From Hyphomicrobiales bacterium (GTDB taxonomy: Bacteria; Pseudomonadota; Alphaproteobacteria; Rhizobiales; Xanthobacteraceae), in assembly GCA_003140315.1 (NCBI GenBank), contig PLJS01000268.1, forward strand, positions 21,549 through 59,399: a stretch of DNA of 37,851 nucleotides. Direction: 5' to 3'. The first letter of the stretch is position 1; each line of letters opens with the position of its first letter. Shown here in pieces: positions 18,995 to 26,188 of this stretch. The position numbers were made by a program, and so were the translations under genes. The notes under the pieces were generated by a model, which saw nothing but the letters and a program-made list of their open reading frames with translations, did not search any database and was not told where the DNA came from.

Positions 18995-20008
18995 ATGGCG
19001 CTCGCCCGTGCACGCCGCGAACGCACCATCGACTACTGGCCGGGCTTCGTCGACGCGCTCTCGACGCTGGTCCTCGGCATCGTGTTCCTGCTCACGGTGT
19101 TCGTGGTGGTGCAGTTCTTCCTGTCGCAGGAGATCACCGGCAAGGAGACCGCGATCACGCGGCTGAATGCCCAGCTCGCACAACTCACCGAGCTGCTGTC
19201 GCTGGAAAAGAGCGGCAAGACCACCCTGGAGGAAACGCTCGCCGGGCTGCGCGCAAGCCTCGCGGCAACCGAGGGTGAGCGTGACCGGATCAAGGGCCTC
19301 TATGATGGGGTGAACGCCGGCACCAACAAGGCGAACGAGCTCTCATCCGCGCTCGATACCGAGAAGCGCGTCTCGGGACGCGCGCTTGCCCAGGTCGAAC
19401 TGCTCAACCAGCAGATCGCCGCGCTACGCCGCCAACTCGCCGCGCTCGAAAGCGCGCTGGAAGCCTCCGAGAGCAAGGACAAGGAGGCGCAGACACGCAT
19501 CGCCGATCTCGGCCAGCGGCTCAACCTTGCGCTGGCGCAGCGCGTGCAGGAGCTCTCGCGCTACCGCTCCGAATTCTTCGGCCGCCTGCGCGCGATCCTC
19601 GGCACGCGGCCCGATGTCCGCGTGGTCGGCGACCGCTTCGTGTTCCAGTCGGAGGTGTTCTTCGACGGCGGTCAGGCGGTCCTGAAGTCCGAGGGCCGCG
19701 CGGAGCTCGACAAGCTCGCGTCCGCGCTCACCGAGCTCGAAAAGCAGATTCCACCCGAGATCGCCTGGGTCCTGCGCGTCGACGGCCACACCGACGTGCG
19801 CCCGATCGCGAGCGCACAGTTCCCGTCGAACTGGGAGCTATCCGCCGCGCGCGCGATCTCAGTCGTGCAGTACATGATCAGCAAAGGCGTCTCGCCGCAG
19901 CGCCTCGTCGCCGCCGGCTTCGGTGAATTCCAGCCGCTCGACACCGCGCAGAACGAGGACGCCTACCGCCGCAACCGCCGCATCGAGCTGAAGTTGACCG
20001 AGCGGTAG
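18995..20008 (+). CDS. MotB/OmpA-like peptidoglycan-binding protein
   Basis: This 337-residue protein has one N-terminal transmembrane helix (residues about 18-42, LVLGIVFLLTVFVVVQFFL). A long periplasmic coiled coil follows (about 50-195, with many Leu/Glu/Lys heptads). It ends in an OmpA-type peptidoglycan-binding domain (about 220-335), including LRVDGHTDVRP and the terminal NRRIELKLTE. The layout is that of a MotB-type stator partner for the preceding MotA-like gene. The first residues, RARRERTIDYWPGFVDALST, are typical of this non-flagellar rhizobial family. It converges with the ABC exporter, stop to stop 3 bp apart. Confidence 0.85.
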   Translation: MALARARRERTIDYWPGFVDALSTLVLGIVFLLTVFVVVQFFLSQEITGKETAITRLNAQLAQLTELLSLEKSGKTTLEETLAGLRASLAATEGERDRIKGLYDGVNAGTNKANELSSALDTEKRVSGRALAQVELLNQQIAALRRQLAALESALEASESKDKEAQTRIADLGQRLNLALAQRVQELSRYRSEFFGRLRAILGTRPDVRVVGDRFVFQSEVFFDGGQAVLKSEGRAELDKLASALTELEKQIPPEIAWVLRVDGHTDVRPIASAQFPSNWELSAARAISVVQYMISKGVSPQRLVAAGFGEFQPLDTAQNEDAYRRNRRIELKLTER

Positions 20009-20011
20009 CCG

Positions 20012-21829
20012 CTATCCCGCCTGGAACTGCAGCTTCGCGAGCCGCGCATAAAGACCGCCGGCCGCCGAAAGCTGCGCGTGCGTTCCCTCCTCGACGATGC
20101 GGCCGCGGTCGAGCACCAGGATGCGATCGCAGGAGAGCACGGTCGCGAGCCGATGCGCGATGACGAGCGTGGTGCGCTGCTGCATCAGCCGCGTCAGCGC
20201 CGTCTGCACCAGTTGTTCGCTCTCGGCATCGAGCGAGGACGTCGCCTCGTCGAGGAGCAGCAGCGGGGCGTCGCGCAAGATCGCGCGGGCGATCGCGATG
20301 CGCTGGCGCTGGCCGCCCGAAAGCGTCACGCCGCGCTCGCCGAGCGGCGTGTCGTAGCCCTGCGGCAGGCGCGCTACGAATTCCGCCGCGGCGGCAAGCT
20401 CCGCCGCCCGCGTAATGTCCGCGTCCGAGGCCTCCGGCCGCCCGAAGCGGATGTTGTCGGCAACGGTCGCCGCAAACACGACGGCGTCCTGCGGCACCAG
20501 CGCGACGCGCCGGCGCAGCTCACTGGGGTTCGCGTCCGCCACACGCACACCATCGAAGGTCACCGCACCGGCCTGCGGGTCATAGAGGCGCAGGATCAGA
20601 TGGAAGATCGTGCTCTTGCCGGCGCCGGACGGCCCAACGATCGCGATCTTCTCGCCCGCGCGTATCCGCAAGGATATGCCGTCGAGCACGAACGTCGCGG
20701 GCCGCGTCGGATAGGCAAAGCGCACGGTGTCGAACGCGACCTCGCCGCGCGCCGGGACCGGCAGCGCCACCGGATGCGCCGGCACCGTGATGGCCGGCTG
20801 AATCGCGAGCAATTCGACCAGGCGCTCGGTCGCGCCGGAAGCCTGCGAGATCTCGCCCCACGTCTCGCTCAATTGCCCAAGCCCGCTCGCTGCGAACACC
20901 GCGTAGAGCACGAACTGGCTCAAGGTGCCGGGCGTCATGCGGCCGGCGAGCACGTCCTGCGCACCGACCCAGAGGATGACGACCACGCTGCCGAACACCA
21001 GGAAAATGATGATGGCGGTGAGCACGGCGCGCGCACGCGTCGAATCGCGCGCGGCTGAAAATGCGTGCTCGACCGCACCGGAAAATCGCGCAGTCGCGAG
21101 CGCCTCGTTGGTGAAGGCCTGCAGCGTGCGCACCGCTCCGAGAAGTTCGGCCGCGTAGGCGGACGCATCGGCCAGCGTGTCCTGCGCGGTGCGCGAGCGA
21201 CGCCGCACCAGCCGGCCGAAGGCGACGAGCGGGAGCACGATCACCGGAATCGCGGCGATCACGAAACCCGAGAGGCGCGGGCTCGTCGCCACCATCATGA
21301 TCGAGGAGCCGATGAACAGCACCACGTTGCGCAGCGCGACCGAGACGGAACTGCCGACCGCGCTCTTGATCTGCGTCGTATCGGCGGTGAGCCGCGAGGT
21401 GATCTCGCCCGTCCTCGCGCTGTCGAAAAAGGCGGCCGAAAGCTCGGTCAGGTGCGAAAACACCGCGATGCGCAGGTCCGCGACCACGCGCTCGCCGAGA
21501 ATGGTGACGAGGTAGTAGCGTAGCGCACTCGCCACCGCGAGCACCGCCGCGACCGCGATCATCACGGCGAAATACCGGTCGATCAGGCCGATGCGTTCGG
21601 CCGAGAAGCCGAAGTCGATCATCCGCCGCACCGCGATCGGCACGATCAGCGTCGCCATCGCGGCGACAAGCAACGAGGCCAGCGCCGCGATGACGCGCCC
21701 GCGATAGCGCATGACGTAAGGGACGAGCGCCATCAGCGGCCGCACGCGGCGCGCGACCGGCGCCTCCACCGGCGCCGTGGCGTCGCTTCGCGCCTCGGCC
21801 GTAAGCCCTTCGCCGCGCACGTCGTACAT
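20012..21829 (-). CDS. ABC exporter, fused permease-ATPase (MsbA/subfamily B type)
   Basis: This 605-residue half-transporter dimerises to export a substrate across the inner membrane. The N-terminal half has six transmembrane helices (residues about 30-310). The C-terminal nucleotide-binding domain contains Walker A GPSGAGKST, signature LSGGQRQRIAIARA, Walker B LLLLDEATSSLD, and the H-loop in VIAHRLATV. The substrate is unknown; lipid or drug export are both compatible. The start at 21829 follows a GGGAGA ribosome-binding site; the frame is open back to 21955 but that part is non-coding in character. It is divergent from rpmE. Confidence 0.92.
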   Translation of the reverse strand: MYDVRGEGLTAEARSDATAPVEAPVARRVRPLMALVPYVMRYRGRVIAALASLLVAAMATLIVPIAVRRMIDFGFSAERIGLIDRYFAVMIAVAAVLAVASALRYYLVTILGERVVADLRIAVFSHLTELSAAFFDSARTGEITSRLTADTTQIKSAVGSSVSVALRNVVLFIGSSIMMVATSPRLSGFVIAAIPVIVLPLVAFGRLVRRRSRTAQDTLADASAYAAELLGAVRTLQAFTNEALATARFSGAVEHAFSAARDSTRARAVLTAIIIFLVFGSVVVILWVGAQDVLAGRMTPGTLSQFVLYAVFAASGLGQLSETWGEISQASGATERLVELLAIQPAITVPAHPVALPVPARGEVAFDTVRFAYPTRPATFVLDGISLRIRAGEKIAIVGPSGAGKSTIFHLILRLYDPQAGAVTFDGVRVADANPSELRRRVALVPQDAVVFAATVADNIRFGRPEASDADITRAAELAAAAEFVARLPQGYDTPLGERGVTLSGGQRQRIAIARAILRDAPLLLLDEATSSLDAESEQLVQTALTRLMQQRTTLVIAHRLATVLSCDRILVLDRGRIVEEGTHAQLSAAGGLYARLAKLQFQAG

Positions 21830-21919
21830 CGTGTCTCCCGGCCGGTCGCCGCGCCCCCGATGCGGCCGGCGGACATTGCATAGGAGGCGGCCGCATGACA
21901 ATTGCAGGCCCCGCAGCGC

Positions 21920-21948
21920 TTGTTTCGCTCCGGCGCCTGCGTTATAGA
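21920..21948 (+). promoter_or_regulatory. Candidate rpmE promoter
   Basis: TTGTTT at 21920-21925 and TATAGA at 21943-21948 are spaced by 17 bp. They lie 51 bp upstream of the rpmE start in the divergent region with the ABC exporter gene. The match to a sigma70-type promoter is good at -10 and moderate at -35. Confidence 0.45.
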
Positions 21949-21998
21949 GCCGCAACTTTTCCGCACAGTCAGACCGCGAGCGGCGCAGGACCTACGCC

Positions 21999-22226
21999 AT
22001 GAAAACCGATATCCACCCCAACTATCACACCGTGAAGGTGGTGATGACCGACGGAACCGAATTCACCACCCGTACCACCTGGGGAAGCCCGGGCGACACG
22101 CTGCGTCTCGACATCGACCCGAAGTCGCACCCGGCCTGGACCGGCGGCCAGCAACATCTGCTCGACCGCGGCGGCCGCGTCTCGCGCTTCCAGAAAAGGT
22201 TCGCCGGCATCGGCACCAAGAAGTAG
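21999..22226 (+). CDS. rpmE: 50S ribosomal protein L31
   Basis: L31 bridges the large and small ribosomal subunits. The 75 residues start [19 protein letters not shown] and end with the basic [13 protein letters not shown], the usual alphaproteobacterial form. No cysteines are present, so it is the zinc-independent (C-minus) type. It is monocistronic, divergent from the ABC exporter, and followed by a family A palindromic repeat that may serve as its 3' end. Confidence 0.95.
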   Translation: MKTDIHPNYHTVKVVMTDGTEFTTRTTWGSPGDTLRLDIDPKSHPAWTGGQQHLLDRGGRVSRFQKRFAGIGTKK

Positions 22227-22250
22227 GCCGTCCCTGCAGCTCTTCTCTGC

Positions 22251-22339
22251 GTCATGCCCGGCCTTGTGCCGGGCATCCGCGTCTTTGGACCCAGGCAATG
22301 TCGCAAAACGTGGATGGCCGGGACAAGCCCGGCCATGAC
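22251..22339. repeat. Dispersed palindromic repeat, family A, copy 3
   Basis: Third copy of the GTCATG...CATGAC element. It opens GTCATGCCCGGCCTTGTGCC and closes GGGACAAGCCCGGCCATGAC, with a longer and more degenerate centre than the other two. It lies between the converging rpmE and rcdA genes. Confidence 0.85.
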
Positions 22340-22356
22340 GGTCGTACTGGGTGACC

Positions 22357-22875
22357 CTACTGCGCGCCGCGCTCGAAGGCAGCCTTGAGCAGACCGAGCT
22401 GGCGCTCCACGGGGTTGTTCTGCCCCCGCTCGGACGCGACGTTATGGATCGTGGCGTCGAGCCGGCGCACCCGGTCCAGCAGCATCAGCGAACGCTGGAT
22501 CAGGTCGGCCAGCCGCTCCGGCAGCGCCCGCATAGCGTCGGCATCGGCGCGGTGATCGAGCGAGAGCTTGACCTTGGTCTTTTCCTTGTTGGCCTGGGCG
22601 AGCGACATCTCGCCTTCCTTGACGGCGCGGTGCAGCAGCAACCAGGAGGCAAGCTGCATCAGCCGCGTGGTGAGCCGCATGCTTTCGGTCGCATAGGCGA
22701 GCGCGGCCGCGCGCTCCAGTCTCTTGGAATCCTGCCGCCCGGGACCGTCGAGATAGCTCGCGGTCTCCTCGACCAGCGCCATGCCTTCCTTGAATAGGAC
22801 GGCGAACGCCTGCGAACCGGCGAGCCTTTCGCTGAACGAGACGGGCCCCGTGCCCTGGGCCGATCTTTCGGACAT
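22357..22875 (-). CDS. rcdA: DUF1465 family protein, RcdA-like regulator of CtrA degradation
   Basis: This 172-residue protein belongs to the DUF1465/RcdA family. In Caulobacter, RcdA is an adaptor that helps deliver the cell-cycle regulator CtrA to ClpXP. The protein is mostly helical (RLAGSQAFAVLFKEGMALVE, LTTRLMQLASWLLLHRAVKEGEM) and includes SLDHRADADAMRALPERLADL near the middle, as expected for the three-helix RcdA fold. The start is the ATG at 22875 (MSERSAQ); the frame is open further upstream but runs into a structured non-coding region. The intergenic stretch 22876-23195 holds a CtrA-like box and a terminator. Confidence 0.82.
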   Translation of the reverse strand: MSERSAQGTGPVSFSERLAGSQAFAVLFKEGMALVEETASYLDGPGRQDSKRLERAAALAYATESMRLTTRLMQLASWLLLHRAVKEGEMSLAQANKEKTKVKLSLDHRADADAMRALPERLADLIQRSLMLLDRVRRLDATIHNVASERGQNNPVERQLGLLKAAFERGAQ

Positions 22876-23020
22876 AACGCTACGCCTCACACGACGGCCG
22901 CTAGTTATCGCCACGCGGGCCGGCCTGTCTAGGACCTGCCGGCCACACCCGCGCATAATGTCCGCAAGAAGCATGCCCGGCGCGGCTGCCACGAAACGGC
23001 ACAGGGCGCCCGCGACCGAC

Positions 23021-23050
23021 AAAAAAAGGAGCCGCCGTCGCCGGCGGCTC
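23021..23050 (-). terminator. Strong rho-independent terminator, leftward
   Basis: On the minus strand GAGCCGCC (23050-23043) pairs perfectly with GGCGGCTC (23036-23029) around a 6-nt loop, followed by C and seven T residues (23027-23021). It ends transcripts coming from DUF1192 or from a small RNA, and separates them from rcdA. Confidence 0.88.
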
Positions 23051-23116
23051 AAAGGTGATAACAGGGAGGCGTCAAACAGAGTGGACAGGAGCCACTCGAC
23101 GTCCAAAGATGGACGA
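23021..23116 (-). ncRNA. Candidate small RNA with anti-Shine-Dalgarno-like loops
   Basis: The minus-strand transcript upstream of the terminator can fold into hairpin 1 (CGTCC/GGACG, 23115-23100, loop ATCTTT) and hairpin 2 (GAGTGG/CCACTC, 23097-23079, loop CTCCTGT). A single-stranded linker containing CCTCCC (23069-23064) and the terminator hairpin follow. Exposed CUCCU and CCUCCC are complementary to Shine-Dalgarno sequences, as in rhizobial small RNAs carrying anti-SD loops. The 5' end is a guess. It could instead be the 3' untranslated region of DUF1192 or an attenuated leader of rcdA. Confidence 0.45.
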
Positions 23117-23138
23117 TCTCAGTAATGAACGGGAAAGC

Positions 23139-23163
23139 TTAACAACCGGTTAAAATCTTAACC
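23139..23163. promoter_or_regulatory. CtrA-like box upstream of the candidate sRNA/rcdA
   Basis: TTAA-N7-TTAA is seen at 23139-23153 (reverse strand TTAACCGGTTGTTAAG), matching the CtrA recognition pattern TTAA-N7-TTAAC except at the last base. It overlaps a perfect dyad GGTTAA-AATC-TTAACC at 23148-23163. On the minus strand a TTGTTA that could act as -35 lies inside the box, which is the usual position for CtrA-activated promoters. Confidence 0.5.
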
Positions 23164-23195
23164 ACATATGAAGAAACCGGAAGCTGGCCGCGGTT

Positions 23196-23390
23196 TCAGC
23201 GCTTGAAGAACTGGTCTGCGGCCGAGCGCGAGACCTGCTTCTTGGCCTTGTCGGCCTCGAGCCGCGCGATCTCCTCCTGCAGGAATGCGACGCGCTCATC
23301 GATCTCCTTGACGGACAAAAGCGTCAGGTCCTGCCCGACCTCATGCGCGATCTTTTTCTTGGGCCGGTCGTCCTCGTCGATCGCTGCCAT
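23196..23390 (-). CDS. DUF1192 family small protein
   Basis: This 64-residue protein of the DUF1192 family has no assigned function. The N-terminal 20 residues are charged (MAAIDEDDRPKKKIAHEVGQ). The rest is a probable helix with coiled-coil character (SVKEIDERVAFLQEEIARLEADKAKK) and a basic end. It occurs next to rcdA and a quinone oxidoreductase in related genomes, and is divergent from the latter here. A CtrA-like box and a leftward terminator follow its stop. Confidence 0.85.
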   Translation of the reverse strand: MAAIDEDDRPKKKIAHEVGQDLTLLSVKEIDERVAFLQEEIARLEADKAKKQVSRSAADQFFKR

Positions 23391-23558
23391 GGCGTAACCT
23401 CTGTGCCGAAAAGTTTAGCCTCGCCCTCGCCGGTTGTCACACCGGCCGCCGCCGGCTTTTTCCTGGCGCGCGATCTTTATCGGTGAACCGTTCCCACCTC
23501 GCCGGATCATGCGCTATGGAAGCTGCGCTGACAAAAATCCTCCGAGCCCAAGGACCCG

Positions 23559-24557
23559 ATGATGTCGATCCCGACCCACATGACGGCGATTGCAATCCGC
23601 GCGCCCGGCGCGCCCGACATGCTGGTGCCGGAGGAGCGGCCTGTCCCCTCACCCGGCGCGGGCGAGGTGCTGGTCAAGATCGCCGCCGCGGGCGTCAACC
23701 GGCCGGACGTGATGCAGCGTCAGGGCCACTATCCGCCGCCGCCCGGCGCGCCGGATATTCCGGGCCTGGAGCTTGCCGGCGAAGTCGTGGCCCTTGGGCA
23801 GGGCGTGCAGCGCTGGAAGATCGGCGACAAGATCTGCGCGCTCGTGCCCGGCGGCGGCTACTCGGAATATTGGGTCACGCATGAAAGCACGGCCCTGCCG
23901 GTGATCCCGCAGCTCACGATGGTCGAGGCGGCCGCCATCCCGGAGACCTTCTTCACGGTCTGGCACAACGTGTTCGAGCGCGGCATGCTCAAGGCGGGCG
24001 AGACCATGCTGTGTCACGGCGGCTCGTCCGGCATCGGCACGACCGCGATCATGCTGGCGAAGAATTTCGGCGCGCGCGTCATCGTCACGGCCGGCTCGAA
24101 GGAGAAGTGCGACGCCTGCCTGAAACTCGGCGCCGACGTCGCGATCAACTACAACACGCAAGACTTCGTCGCCGAGACCAAGAAAGCGACCGACGGCAAG
24201 GGAGCGGAGCTGATCATCGACATGGTTGCGGGCGAGTACATCCAGCGAAATTATGAAGCCGCCCGCATGGACGGCCGCATCGTGCAGATCGCGTTCCAGC
24301 GCCCGCCGAAAGCGATGGTCGATTTTCGCCCCATCCTGATGAAGCGGCTGTGGCACACCGGCTCAGGCCTGCGTCCCCGCCCCGTCGCCGAAAAGGCTGC
24401 GATCGCGCGCGGCGTCGAGGCGAACGTCTGGCCGCTGATCGCGGCGGGCAAGGTGAAGCCGGTCATCTACAAGACGTTCCCGCTGCGCGAGGCCGCCGCC
24501 GCGCATGCGCTGATGGAATCGAGCGCACATATCGGAAAGATTGTGCTGACGAATTGA
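23559..24557 (+). CDS. NAD(P)H-quinone oxidoreductase, zinc-independent MDR family
   Basis: This 332-residue member of the medium-chain dehydrogenase/reductase superfamily (quinone oxidoreductase / zeta-crystallin / PIG3 branch) reduces quinones with NADPH in characterised relatives. The N-terminal GroES-like domain includes AAGVNRPDVMQRQGHYPPP and PGLELAGEVV. The Rossmann domain includes HGGSSGIGTTAIMLAKNFG and the following TAGSKEKCDAC. No structural or catalytic zinc cysteines are visible. The start could be 23559, 23562 or 23580. It is divergent from DUF1192 across 168 bp. Confidence 0.9.
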   Translation: MMSIPTHMTAIAIRAPGAPDMLVPEERPVPSPGAGEVLVKIAAAGVNRPDVMQRQGHYPPPPGAPDIPGLELAGEVVALGQGVQRWKIGDKICALVPGGGYSEYWVTHESTALPVIPQLTMVEAAAIPETFFTVWHNVFERGMLKAGETMLCHGGSSGIGTTAIMLAKNFGARVIVTAGSKEKCDACLKLGADVAINYNTQDFVAETKKATDGKGAELIIDMVAGEYIQRNYEAARMDGRIVQIAFQRPPKAMVDFRPILMKRLWHTGSGLRPRPVAEKAAIARGVEANVWPLIAAGKVKPVIYKTFPLREAAAAHALMESSAHIGKIVLTN

Positions 24558-24616
24558 AACACGCTTTCCTTACAAATCTCGGGTTGCTAAAACGGAGCTG
24601 AAATGCGCCGCGAGAT

Positions 24617-26053
24617 ATGGTAATGCCCGATCAGCACCTTGCGGTACGTCGATATGCCCGGATAGCGCCGCTTTTGATCGCTTTTCTGGCGTTGTTCGCC
24701 GCGTTCTCGCTGCGCAACCTCGAGCCGCTGACGTTTCCCACCATTTTTGCCGAGGACGGTTCCTGGTTCGAGAAAATCGCGCGCGATGGACCGTTTGCCG
24801 CAAGCCTGACGGTGAGACCCGGTTTTCCTGTCCTCGGCCTCACGCTGCTTCAATCCGCCGCGATCCTCGCGATCGACGTCTTTTTCTCGGGAGACATCTT
24901 CTATCTGCCAGCCGCCTATTTCGTCGTTTCCAACGCGTTCCTGGCGGGCTTGGCGCTCTTCATGTTTTGCGTGCTGCGGAGATTTCTCTCCGCGGCGGCG
25001 AGCCTCGGCGCCGTCATCGCGACCGTGCTGATGCCGGTCGGCCTCGACGGCAACGAGATTTTCGGACGCATCCTCAACCTCGTTTTTCTGTTTCCGCCGC
25101 TGACCTTCCTGCTGCTGGTCGACATGAGCCGCAGTCGCAGGTCATGGGCCGCACTTCTGCCGATCACGGCCGTGCTGCTCGTCTGCCTGATGACCCTGCC
25201 GGTGGCCCTCCTGGTGGTCGTCTCGTGGCTCGCGCTTGCGCTGACGCTTCAGATCTTGCCGCGCAAAGCCATTACGCCGACGACCTCATGGATGGCTGAC
25301 AGGCCTTATGGCTGGCGGCTGATCGGCATCGTGATCGTGTGCGTCGCGATAGCGGCGGTTCTCCTGCCTCCCGACGTCTTGACCGATAGCGGCGGCGCCA
25401 AGGCTCCGATCGCCTTCAGCGCGATGATCGAATTCGCGCTCGCGCGAACGGTGCTCTATCCGTTCGTCGCAGCCTTCTACGACCGGCTCAGTGATGCAAC
25501 GACAGTCGCGCTGACGGCACTCTATGCGGCGGTCTGCATCTTCGCGCTCGTCCGGCAGATCCGCTTGGGTGGACTGAGCGACAAGGCGCTGCTGCTCGTC
25601 TTCGCCGCGATGTGCCTCGGCTGCCAGGTCGTGGCTCTCGTCATATTTCGTCCGGGGTTGACGTCGCTCTTCGATCACTATCGCTCGACCTTTCCCGACC
25701 GCTATTTCTACGGCGCCAATATCACCAGCGTCCTCGTGCTCGCGATCGCCCTGGACAGTCTCGCCGCGAGCCGCGCGCGGATGCTCTTCGGCGGTGCCGC
25801 GGCCTTGCTCGTCGCATGCGGCGTCATCGCGCATGCGAAGACGATCATCGAGTTGTCGCGGCCGGCCACCACCTGGCGCGACCAGGGCGACATCGTGCAG
25901 ACGACCTGCGCCTTTGCGCGCGGCGCGTTGCCGACCAATCCGGGCGCGAATGCTGCGCCCGTGGCGATCCCGATCTATCCGCCGGCGTGGTCGATCGTCG
26001 TCAGTCGTGATCGGTATGAGCTGTTCTTGCGCCGCCATTGCGCGGCCACGTGA
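24617..26053 (+). CDS. Polytopic membrane protein of unknown function
   Basis: The 478 residues form about 10-12 hydrophobic segments. An acidic/aromatic loop after the first one (FAEDGSWFEKIARDGPF, residues about 44-60) resembles the extracytoplasmic loops of membrane glycosyltransferase-like proteins, where an acidic residue after helix 1 is catalytic. That similarity is only suggestive. No known family was recognised with confidence. Start at 24617 or 24623. It is co-oriented with the quinone oxidoreductase (59 bp upstream) and the GGDEF-EAL gene (135 bp downstream). Possible roles include glycan or lipid modification of the envelope. Confidence 0.7.
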   Translation: MVMPDQHLAVRRYARIAPLLIAFLALFAAFSLRNLEPLTFPTIFAEDGSWFEKIARDGPFAASLTVRPGFPVLGLTLLQSAAILAIDVFFSGDIFYLPAAYFVVSNAFLAGLALFMFCVLRRFLSAAASLGAVIATVLMPVGLDGNEIFGRILNLVFLFPPLTFLLLVDMSRSRRSWAALLPITAVLLVCLMTLPVALLVVVSWLALALTLQILPRKAITPTTSWMADRPYGWRLIGIVIVCVAIAAVLLPPDVLTDSGGAKAPIAFSAMIEFALARTVLYPFVAAFYDRLSDATTVALTALYAAVCIFALVRQIRLGGLSDKALLLVFAAMCLGCQVVALVIFRPGLTSLFDHYRSTFPDRYFYGANITSVLVLAIALDSLAASRARMLFGGAAALLVACGVIAHAKTIIELSRPATTWRDQGDIVQTTCAFARGALPTNPGANAAPVAIPIYPPAWSIVVSRDRYELFLRRHCAAT

Positions 26054-26188
26054 CGGATCGGATCGCCGTTTCGCCACAATCGTTAATGCGCCGGTGAAAT
26101 CCTTGCTCTTGGCCGGTCGCCCCGCTACTCATCGGACCCTTGCCGACGGGGTTCTCGGGCGGGGTCGCGGAGCCGGGAGGTCGACGTT

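Noticed and set aside
17975-20008. MotA-like plus OmpA-like pair considered as Zorya ZorA/ZorB anti-phage components
   Set aside because: No ZorC, ZorD or ZorE-like helicase or nuclease genes are adjacent; the neighbours are Sel1, inositol monophosphatase and an ABC exporter.
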